A stretch of 48,309 nucleotides of DNA, taken from positions 1 through 48,309 of the forward strand of contig JAGLXL010000008.1 of assembly GCA_023132895.1 (NCBI GenBank), read 5' to 3'. The notes beneath the pieces were generated by a model. That model had not been told where the DNA came from. It did not search any database and saw nothing but the letters and a program-made list of their open reading frames with translations. The DNA comes from Nanobdellota archaeon (GTDB lineage Archaea > Nanobdellota > Nanobdellia > Woesearchaeales > JAGLXL01). The position numbers and the translations under genes were made by a program. Each line of letters opens with the position of its first letter. The stretch's first letter is position 1. This document shows, in pieces, positions 41,719-48,309 of the stretch.

Positions 41719-42294
41719 ATGAAAAAAAGAAAAAATTATGCTAAAATACTCTTACTCATTGTCGCTGTTGTAGCTATTCTTTCTATGATTTTTAGTTCTG
41801 TTTTAATCGGTATGGATAGCGATGAAGCCACTCCATCAAAATACAATGATTTCAGATTTCAGTTCCAAAATGGTCAGTGGACCACCACCATCAATAACTA
41901 CGCCATGAACTTTTACAGTCATCCAGCAGAATTAGAAGATATAGAAGTCCCTAATCCAGAAAATCTTAATTCACCTTTAATCTACGTCACTTTCGACCCT
42001 AACGCCACAAACGAATATATTGCTTTGTCCCGTTTAAAATTAGACCTCACCAGCCAATTGACTAATATTTATTTCTCTCACGGTATCTTAGATACTTCAG
42101 AAGAATACGACCTTCCCATCACCACTTGCCAAAACGCCTCTGCTTACATTCCAGTTATTAAATACCAAGAATCAAATGAAACTTATATAGACTACAACAA
42201 TAATTGTTATATACTCAACGCCCAATCAAATATTGATTATCTTAGATTAACTGAAAGAATTATCTATCATCTTACGGGTGTTATCAATGGATGA
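41719..42294 (+). CDS. Membrane-anchored extracytoplasmic protein, unknown (paralogue 1)
   Basis: 191 residues. A basic start and one hydrophobic helix (ILLLIVAVVAILSMIFSSVL) anchor an outer domain of ~150 residues. The outer domain pattern FRFQFQNGQWTT, FYSHPAELEDIEVP, PLIYVTFDPNATNEYIA, ITTCQNA and NNNCYIL aligns with the next gene, so the two are tandem paralogues. Paired cysteines could form a disulfide. No family recognised. The Shine-Dalgarno GGAGTG lies in a hairpin loop. Confidence 0.65.
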   Translation: MKKRKNYAKILLLIVAVVAILSMIFSSVLIGMDSDEATPSKYNDFRFQFQNGQWTTTINNYAMNFYSHPAELEDIEVPNPENLNSPLIYVTFDPNATNEYIALSRLKLDLTSQLTNIYFSHGILDTSEEYDLPITTCQNASAYIPVIKYQESNETYIDYNNNCYILNAQSNIDYLRLTERIIYHLTGVING

Positions 42295-43075
42295 AATCAA
42301 AATAGAACCGCTTGATAAAGAACCAGAAGAAGAACCCCAGATCGGAACTGAGAAGGAGAATCCAGAGGTTCCTCCAGAAACAACAGAACCTCAAATAGAA
42401 AAGGTTACCACAGAAGAAGAAGTCAAATCAACTATTCCTAAAAAATTTATTATTATGGTTGCAGCTATTGCCATCATCTTCCTCGCCATCATTGCTTTTG
42501 TCCCAATTAAAAATTATTTCTTTCCACCAACTGGTCAAGTTATCACCATCACTGACCTTTTCCAACAAAACCTTCAAGGAGAACTGCCAGAAGAAGAAGG
42601 TTACATCTACAACGGCTATTCTTTCATCTTGTACCAAGGCCTTTGGTATACTGAAGTTCAGCAGGACAACAAAATCTTCCAAATCCCGCTCCACTTCGGA
42701 CCAAAAGACCTCGAAGATGTTGAAGTTACTGGAGAACTCCATCCCACCTTTCAATATGGAGATATTTACATCACTTTTGACCCTTTAATAACTAGCGACT
42801 ACATCTCAACCTCAATCGGAGAATTAACCCAAAACCTTGCTGTTATCATCCAAAGAAAACCAGTTGGCGCTTGTACCATCAATGAAACTGATGCCTGCCG
42901 AGACCGACCCATCATTAACTGCACCAACACTAAAAAACCAGTTGTCTACTTTAATTATGATGATGGCCCAGCCGTTGAATTAAAAGGCAATTGCCTCGTC
43001 CTCAAAGGCAAAGAATACGATCTTCTCAAAGCCACTGATCGAGCTATCCTTCAATGGTATAAAATCATGGATTAG
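42287..43075 (+). CDS. Membrane-anchored extracytoplasmic protein, unknown (paralogue 2)
   Basis: 262 residues from ATG 42287; a GTG at 42278 would add three residues. An acidic cytoplasmic segment of ~45 residues (EPEEEPQIGTEKE) precedes a helix (FIIMVAAIAIIFLAIIAFVP) and an outer domain that parallels the previous gene: YSFILYQGLWYTEV, LHFGPKDLEDVEV, DIYITFDPLITSDYIS, PIINCTNTKKPVV, KGNCLVLKGKEYDLLKATDR. Extra cysteines (GACTINETDACR) are specific to this copy. The start codon overlaps the stop of paralogue 1, so both are made together. Function unknown. Confidence 0.65.
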   Translation: MDEIKIEPLDKEPEEEPQIGTEKENPEVPPETTEPQIEKVTTEEEVKSTIPKKFIIMVAAIAIIFLAIIAFVPIKNYFFPPTGQVITITDLFQQNLQGELPEEEGYIYNGYSFILYQGLWYTEVQQDNKIFQIPLHFGPKDLEDVEVTGELHPTFQYGDIYITFDPLITSDYISTSIGELTQNLAVIIQRKPVGACTINETDACRDRPIINCTNTKKPVVYFNYDDGPAVELKGNCLVLKGKEYDLLKATDRAILQWYKIMD

Positions 43076-43425
43076 ATTTCTTTAATTCCTTCTTTTGTTA
43101 ATACCACTAACCTAAAACCCACCCCCATCTTAATCAAAGCAGAAATAATAGCCATATGTTCCTTACCTGAACCAGAAGCTAAATTCAAAGCAACTTCAAA
43201 ACCCTTTAACTTTCCTTGCAACTGCTTAACAATATCTTCAACCATAGAATCAATTCCTTTGTCAAAATTAGTCACCACAAACTCTCCCTTTCCCCGGGTA
43301 TCAAACCTCAGGCCAAAATCATTAGTCACCAAAAAAACATTGTTCCAATCTTCCTGAGCAATCAACTGAGAGACATGAGCCCAAGTCCCTTTTCCAGTCG
43401 AAAGACAAGCAATTAAGTCTGTCAT
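43072..43425 (-). CDS. Small CARF/Rossmann-like protein
   Basis: About 117 residues from MTDLIACLSTGKGTW. The first strand and loop (LIACLSTGKG), VFLVTND and the segment FEVALNLASGSGKEHMAIIS with GVGFRLVVLT resemble CARF-type Rossmann domains of CRISPR-associated Csx1/ring-nuclease proteins. There is no CRISPR array or cas gene in the window, so another nucleotide-sensing role is possible. It is divergent from pyrG, with 100 bases between the starts, and ends four bases inside paralogue 2. Assignment is by eye and tentative. Confidence 0.55.
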   Translation of the reverse strand: MTDLIACLSTGKGTWAHVSQLIAQEDWNNVFLVTNDFGLRFDTRGKGEFVVTNFDKGIDSMVEDIVKQLQGKLKGFEVALNLASGSGKEHMAIISALIKMGVGFRLVVLTKEGIKEI

Positions 43426-43525
43426 AAGAACTCTAAGAACCCCCGTATTTTTATAATTTATCACAAGTAAGAAATATAGTTTTCTTTATAACAATCTTTT
43501 TAAATAGGCCAAAATTCTCTTTAAT

Positions 43526-45235
43526 ATGCAAACCAAATATATTTTTGTTGTTGGTGGTGTTATCTCTGGTGTGGGCAAAGGCGTGGCTACTGCTTCTATA
43601 GGAAAAATACTCCAGGAATATGGTTTTAAAGTCACTGCTGTTAAGATAGACCCCTACATCAACTTTGATGCCGGTACCTTAAGACCAACTGAACATGGAG
43701 AAGTCTGGGTCACTGATGATGGCGGTGAAATCGACCAGGATTTAGGCAATTATGAACGCTTCCTCGGATTGGATATTCCTAAGCTCAACAACATCACCAC
43801 TGGCCAAATTTATGATACTATCATCAAAAAAGAACGTTCTGGACAATACCTCGGCCAGACAGTTCAATTCATACCCCATGTTCCAGAAGAAGTCAAAAGA
43901 AGGATCATTGAAGCTGGCAAGGGTTTTGATATTGTCACCATCGAAATTGGCGGCACTATTGGTGACTATGAAAACATTCCTTTTCTTTTTGCTGCCAAAA
44001 GTTTAGAAAAAGATTTGGGTAAGGAAAATGTTCTCTACATCCTTGTCTCTTATCTCCCTGTTCCCTCCCACATTAATGAAGCCAAAACCAAACCCACCCA
44101 ACAAGCCATTAAAATGCTTTCTGAAAATACTATCTTTCCTGATTTAATCCTTTGCCGCGCCAAGGAGTCCTTGGATGCACCTAGAAAAAAGAAAATTGAA
44201 ACCTACGCCAATATTGGCAGCGAATACGTCATCAGCGCTCCTGATATTGAAAGCCTTTATCTCATCCCACTCAATTTCGAAAAAGAAAAACTTGGTCAAA
44301 AAATCCTCAAAAAACTTAATCTCGAACCAAAACAACAGCCCGACTGGTCAAAATGGACTGAGCTCATCAATAATATCCTTCATCCCCAACACATCCTTAA
44401 AATTGGCATCGTCGGCAAATACATTGACATCGGCAATTTTACTTTAGAAGATTCTTATATTTCTATCAAAGAAAGTTTAGAGCACGCTGCTGCTCATCTT
44501 CAAGCCAGAGCCAATATTTTTTGGATTGATTCCAAAGACTTTGAAAAAGATCCTTCAAAACTAGAAAAACTCAAAGAAATGCACGGCATCATCATCCCAG
44601 GTGGTTTTGGTGGCAGCGGAGTTGAAGGTAAAATCAAAGCTATCCAATACTGCCGCGAAAATAAAATCCCTTTCCTTGGCCTTTGTTATGGCCTCCAATT
44701 AGCAGTTGTTGAATTTGCCAGAAATGTCTGCCAACTAACAGATGCTCACACCTCAGAAGTCAATCCTCAAACCCCTCATCCTGTTATTGACATCCTCCCA
44801 TCACAAAAAGCCTTAATCCAGCAATCCCGTTATGGTGGCACCATGCGTCTTGGAGCTTATGCCGCAACACTCGAACCTAATTCCCAGGTCTTAAATCTCT
44901 ACCAAGAAACCTCAAGATTAAAACAAGACCAGAAAAAAATAGATAATCTTGAAGATTTCCGCAAAGGCATCCTCTCTACCACAGAAAACACCATCCTTGA
45001 ACGCCACCGCCACCGCTATGAAGTCAATCCCAATTACATTGAACAAATTGAAAACCAAGGCCTCATCTTTTCTGGCTACCACCTCAGGCAGGACAACACC
45101 AGATTGATGGAATTCATCGAACTCCTAAGCCATCCTTTCTTCATCGCCACCCAATCTCATCCTGAATACAAATCTCATTTAGAAAAACCTTCGCCTCTTT
45201 TCTACGGATTTCTCAAAGCTGCTTTAAAACAATAA
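43526..45235 (+). CDS. pyrG: CTP synthase
   Basis: 569 residues. The synthetase domain starts TKYIFVVGGVISGVGKGVAT (P-loop), with KIDPYINFDAGTLRPTEHGE and EIGGTIGDYENIPF. The glutaminase domain has PFLGLCYGLQLAVVEF with the catalytic Cys and FFIATQSHPEYKSH with His-Glu. It makes CTP from UTP, ATP and glutamine. A TATA-like CTTTTTAAATAGG 19-28 bases upstream predicts a leaderless transcript. About 30 residues longer than many bacterial forms, mainly in the glutaminase domain (SRLKQDQKKIDNLEDF). Confidence 0.97.
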   Translation: MQTKYIFVVGGVISGVGKGVATASIGKILQEYGFKVTAVKIDPYINFDAGTLRPTEHGEVWVTDDGGEIDQDLGNYERFLGLDIPKLNNITTGQIYDTIIKKERSGQYLGQTVQFIPHVPEEVKRRIIEAGKGFDIVTIEIGGTIGDYENIPFLFAAKSLEKDLGKENVLYILVSYLPVPSHINEAKTKPTQQAIKMLSENTIFPDLILCRAKESLDAPRKKKIETYANIGSEYVISAPDIESLYLIPLNFEKEKLGQKILKKLNLEPKQQPDWSKWTELINNILHPQHILKIGIVGKYIDIGNFTLEDSYISIKESLEHAAAHLQARANIFWIDSKDFEKDPSKLEKLKEMHGIIIPGGFGGSGVEGKIKAIQYCRENKIPFLGLCYGLQLAVVEFARNVCQLTDAHTSEVNPQTPHPVIDILPSQKALIQQSRYGGTMRLGAYAATLEPNSQVLNLYQETSRLKQDQKKIDNLEDFRKGILSTTENTILERHRHRYEVNPNYIEQIENQGLIFSGYHLRQDNTRLMEFIELLSHPFFIATQSHPEYKSHLEKPSPLFYGFLKAALKQ

Positions 45236-45246
45236 AGAAAAATAAA

Positions 45247-47028
45247 TCAAACGTTTGCTTCCGCTTCTTGCCTTACAACCTGCCGTTCGTATACTTCAAC
45301 CAATCCCTTGAAAATCTGTCTGTAAATTTCTTGCCCCTGCCTAGCAGTTGCTCCATGAGACGAATCCATTATACTCATTATAGGCCAAAGAAACTCCATC
45401 ACAGCTTCAGTGATTATCTTGCTTCGTTCTCTTGTTAACTCAGGAGCGAGGAGTAGAAAGTATTTAGTTGCTTTTTTTATAGCCTCGTTAATATCTTCCC
45501 CTTTTGTTAGTAACTCTTCTTTCAATTCTCTTTTTAAATCAGATTTTCTTATTACTGATTCAACTAATGCAATTATTTCATTAAAATATTTCCTTAGAGA
45601 AGGGTTTCCAATGCAGCGAACAAATAATTCTTCACCTTTTTTATTCTTAGTCTTTTCAAAGAGGCATTTGCTGAAATGGCAGTTACTAAATTCATCATCC
45701 TTAGAAAATACCACCTTTGAAAAATTAACTATGTCAAAGGTGCAGAAACGAAATTTGTTTGGGAAGAAATTTTGTCCCATATCAGTATTCATGAAAGTGG
45801 AATGGGATATGTCATATCTGCAATTTAATTTAAAATTTTTCTTGAGATTGCCACCGACAATTTTCAAACCATTGATTGTTTGGGCCTTAAAATTACCTTT
45901 TTCTATAACACATTCTATTAGCCAAAATCCTTCATAATCTCCTACTACTGGTCTTCCCACAACCCTAGAAGCACTCAATCTTTTGATGTAACAGTTCTTA
46001 AAAACTATATTAGTTGGCTTCATTTTAAAACCCGCACTTGGCTCAGGAGGTCCTAAGTAAATTTCATCTATATTACATGAATCAAATTCAATGTCTCGAA
46101 GTATCATAAAAGACAAATATATCTTTCTAAAGGAAGATTCACTAAAAGTTATACCTGTCATACTGCTCAGATTATCATCAAGATAAATAGTTAATTTGTG
46201 GCATTGATGAAAAGTACACTTTTCTTTATTACCTTCGCCTAACTGACCAGAGACCTTGGTAAAATTGCAATGTTTAAAACCAGCATAATTTTCTTCACCA
46301 CCTAAATCTTGATAAATTTGACAATTATTAAAATTACATTTTTCAAAAATATATCTGCCGTCATTATAAAGCCTCAAATCACATTCAAAAGTACAGTCCC
46401 CAAAAATAAGAATTCCAAATAATCGTCTTTTAATAAAAGATTTAAAGGTGGCCGGCGGTACAAATATCCTTTCATTTTTCTCTAAATATTCATTTATTAT
46501 TTTAGCTAATTCCTTTTCCTTAGCACCGGCAAATAAACCAGTCACACCTAAAGCTTCTGCCCAATGTTTTTCTAATTCTGGTACATCTTTAAGTTGATCA
46601 ACAATTTCCTTAGCCCAAGTAAATAATAATTTAACATCTTCCATATCATTCTTTTCAATATTTTTTTGAAATTGTCTGATCATATCCTCATCATTTTTTG
46701 CATGTATTATCCTTTCTATCTTTACCCGAATTTCTTCCAACAATATCTGCAAATTAGCTGTCCTTCTCTTTAGAATTGCTTGCCTGTGCGGCAGGGCTTC
46801 AAGTGTCCGGAATCCTTTTATCAATTTTTTACTTCTTCGGTGCAATGAGAGCCGGTAAGCATATCGTAAATCAACCAACACTTCCCTAAGTGTTTTTACC
46901 ACAAATTTATAGTATTGAGTCTTATAAATATGTTTTTTAGCTTTAAAGATCTTTTTTTGTGCAACTTCAACCTTGCCAAACATTGCATTAAATTTATCCA
47001 GAAGGGTTTCTTCTTTTTTTTCTGCCAT
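45247..47028 (-). CDS. Large pentapeptide-like beta-helix protein with helical ends, unknown
   Basis: 593 residues. Residues ~1-200 are helical and charged (KVEVAQKKIFKAKKHIYKTQ, RRTANLQILLEEIRVKIE). The middle (~205-490) is a cysteine/phenylalanine/asparagine-rich repeat region: FGDCTFECDLRLY, FEKCNFNNCQIY, FKHCNFTKVSG, CTFHQCHKL, FDSCNIDEIYLG, FKNCYIKRLSA, FRFCTFDIVNFS, FSNCHFSKCLFE. It suggests a right-handed quadrilateral beta-helix of pentapeptide type with irregular turns. The C-terminal ~100 residues are helical again. The start at 47028 avoids six extra residues (MINWLK). No signal peptide. Function unknown. Confidence 0.75.
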   Translation of the reverse strand: MAEKKEETLLDKFNAMFGKVEVAQKKIFKAKKHIYKTQYYKFVVKTLREVLVDLRYAYRLSLHRRSKKLIKGFRTLEALPHRQAILKRRTANLQILLEEIRVKIERIIHAKNDEDMIRQFQKNIEKNDMEDVKLLFTWAKEIVDQLKDVPELEKHWAEALGVTGLFAGAKEKELAKIINEYLEKNERIFVPPATFKSFIKRRLFGILIFGDCTFECDLRLYNDGRYIFEKCNFNNCQIYQDLGGEENYAGFKHCNFTKVSGQLGEGNKEKCTFHQCHKLTIYLDDNLSSMTGITFSESSFRKIYLSFMILRDIEFDSCNIDEIYLGPPEPSAGFKMKPTNIVFKNCYIKRLSASRVVGRPVVGDYEGFWLIECVIEKGNFKAQTINGLKIVGGNLKKNFKLNCRYDISHSTFMNTDMGQNFFPNKFRFCTFDIVNFSKVVFSKDDEFSNCHFSKCLFEKTKNKKGEELFVRCIGNPSLRKYFNEIIALVESVIRKSDLKRELKEELLTKGEDINEAIKKATKYFLLLAPELTRERSKIITEAVMEFLWPIMSIMDSSHGATARQGQEIYRQIFKGLVEVYERQVVRQEAEANV

Positions 47029-47154
47029 TTTTAACCAATTAATCACCTTTCTTAATATAACCTACCTAAACATCTAATTTATTTAAACATTTCTCTTGCC
47101 AAACAATAATATTTATATAATAACAACAATTTTTCCACCAATGGGGGCATCTTT

Positions 47155-48063
47155 ATGCTTAAACCGCTTAAAAACATTTACGATAAACATTACAAAAAAC
47201 TCTTTATCATTCCTATTTTACTTCTAGTCTTAGCTCTGGCTCAAATTGCTTTTCAAACTGCCACTACAGGGGATTTTGTTAACAAAGGCATTTCTCTCAA
47301 AGGAGGCAGCGCTATTACCATCAACAAAAAAATAGACCCTTTAGAACTTGAAAATCATCTCAATCAAAACTTCCAAGGAGCAGAACTCACTGTCAGAAGC
47401 CTGACTGAAGCCGGCATTCAAACTGCTGTCACTGTTGAATCCAGTGCTCAAACTAAAGAAGAAATCGCTGTCATTATCACCAAAATAAAACAAAAAATCA
47501 ACCTCGAACAAGAAGACTACACAGTTGAAATCGTCGGCGCTTCTCTTGGTGAATCTTTTTTCAAACAAACACTTTTTGCCGTCTTCATTGCTTTTATTCT
47601 TATGGGCATTGTTGTTTTCATTTATTTCAGAACTATAGCCCCTAGTCTCGCCGTCATCCTGGCTGCTTTCTCTGATATTGTTATCACTCTTGCTATTTTC
47701 AACTTGATTGGTTTCAAACTCAGCTCTGCTGGTATTGCTGCCTTCTTGATGCTCATTGGTTACTCAGTTGATACTGATATCCTTCTCAGCACCAGAGTCC
47801 TCAAAAGAAAACAAGGTTCTGTCCTAGACAGAATCTTCAACGCCATGAAAACCGGTCTGACTATGACTGCTTCAACCCTTGTTGCAGTTACTTTAGCCTT
47901 GATTTTTGCTCAATCACCAGTCATTAAACAAATCATGACCATCCTTTTAATTGGCCTTTTAATTGACCTCATCAACACCTGGCTCCAAAACACAGCCATT
48001 TTAAGATATTATTTGGAAAAGAAAAACAAACACCAACACCATGAAAGTTCCCAAAATAGCTAA
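47155..48063 (+). CDS. secF: Protein translocase subunit SecF
   Basis: 302 residues. An N-terminal helix (LFIIPILLLVLALAQIAF) is followed by GISLKGGSAITI, the periplasmic-type P1 domain, then five helices including AFIAFILMGIVVFIYF and AAFLMLIGYSVDTDILL, with the conserved D4-region TRVLKRKQG. It assists Sec-dependent protein export with SecD. Archaeal SecF usually precedes SecD, as here. A TATA-like TATTTATATAATA near 47108-47120 precedes it. The end overlaps the SecD start by 23 bases. Confidence 0.94.
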   Translation: MLKPLKNIYDKHYKKLFIIPILLLVLALAQIAFQTATTGDFVNKGISLKGGSAITINKKIDPLELENHLNQNFQGAELTVRSLTEAGIQTAVTVESSAQTKEEIAVIITKIKQKINLEQEDYTVEIVGASLGESFFKQTLFAVFIAFILMGIVVFIYFRTIAPSLAVILAAFSDIVITLAIFNLIGFKLSSAGIAAFLMLIGYSVDTDILLSTRVLKRKQGSVLDRIFNAMKTGLTMTASTLVAVTLALIFAQSPVIKQIMTILLIGLLIDLINTWLQNTAILRYYLEKKNKHQHHESSQNS

Positions 48064-48309
48064 AAACATCCGAGTCTTGATTTTAATAATCTCATTAGTC
48101 TTAGCCCTCATCGCTATTCATCCCAATCCCTGGGCTGAAGGCGCCACTGTTAGAAGTGTTGTTACTAACTCTTCTGCTTCAGAAGCAGGTTTCATCAGTC
48201 CTAAAGCCACCGCCACTCCTTTAAGCAAAGAAAGAATTATCTCAATCGACAGCACACCCATCACTTCTGAAAAAGATTATCAGGAATATATCTCTGAACT
48301 AAAACCAGC
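48041..48309 (+). CDS. secD: Protein translocase subunit SecD, 3' end cut by window
   Basis: Only the first ~89 residues are visible: MKVPKIAKNIRVLILIISLV, an N-terminal membrane helix, then an outer PDZ-like stretch (VVTNSSASEAGFISPKA, ERIISIDSTPITSEKDY) as found at the start of archaeal SecD. It runs off the window. Its start overlaps the end of secF by 23 bases in another frame, supporting coupled expression of the SecDF pair. Confidence 0.85.
   Translation, partial: MKVPKIAKNIRVLILIISLVLALIAIHPNPWAEGATVRSVVTNSSASEAGFISPKATATPLSKERIISIDSTPITSEKDYQEYISELKP

Noticed and set aside
43072-43425. Evidence for a CRISPR system around the CARF-like gene
   Set aside because: No repeat-spacer array and no cas gene found anywhere in the window.

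Overview
This window reads as a chromosomal segment of an AT-rich DPANN archaeon, probably of the Nanoarchaeota/Woesearchaeota/Pacearchaeota group. The evidence is archaeal throughout: the S13-S4-S11-RpoD / L18e-L13-S9-RpoN ribosomal cluster, topoisomerase VI, the archaeal Toprim primase DnaG, ABCE1, RIO1, a Pno1-like KH protein, a presenilin-type protease, archaeal TrpRS and LeuRS, TATA-box promoters and many apparently leaderless genes. The DPANN assignment rests mainly on a single-chain replicative primase in which the small-subunit catalytic core is joined directly to the PriL-type Fe-S domain, an arrangement described for Nanoarchaeum equitans. It is inference, not a phylogeny.

Layout. 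1-2507: fused primase interrupted by a complete LAGLIDADG intein in its catalytic motif II. 2508-3320: lipoprotein on the minus strand. 3366-7591: ribosomal protein and RNA polymerase genes with an intron-containing tRNA-Leu. 7643-11289: LeuRS and an SDR enzyme. 11293-12449 (minus): the SRP RNA gene, apparently split near its 3' end by an 875-nt insertion that carries a LAGLIDADG homing endonuclease; this is the most unusual item here. 12495-17449: MBL-fold enzyme, presenilin-like protease, TrpRS, two small proteins and a HerA-like ATPase. 17481-20640: DnaG with a long structured upstream region, then RIO1 and the KH protein. 20651-21887: a HEPN / HTH-nucleotidyltransferase pair with operator-like repeats. 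21913-28058: phosphoesterase, Top6B-GNAT-Top6A, intron-bearing tRNA-Arg and tRNA-Cys, a membrane protein and TrmI. 28059-31002: TrmB-type regulator with paired palindromic operators facing a MtnC-like phosphatase and a phosphohistidine-domain protein. 30995-32464: AMP phosphorylase. 33052-37970: a compact glmS-HAD-glmM-glmU operon for UDP-GlcNAc. 38102-43425: ABCE1, a membrane hydrolase, a zinc ribbon, tRNA-Thr, a radical SAM protein, two tandem paralogous membrane-anchored proteins and a small CARF/Rossmann-like protein. 43526-48309: CTP synthase, a large pentapeptide-like protein, SecF and the start of SecD.

Themes. (i) Most stable RNAs here need intron removal: the SRP RNA and three of four tRNAs, with tRNA-Arg carrying two introns at unusual positions. 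(ii) Two independent LAGLIDADG elements occupy essential genes within 12 kb. (iii) Many intergenic gaps hold strings of perfect short-loop hairpins; two copies are clearly homologous (17521-17602 and 32568-32644) and at least one more is related. No rRNA, CRISPR array, IS element or prophage was seen.
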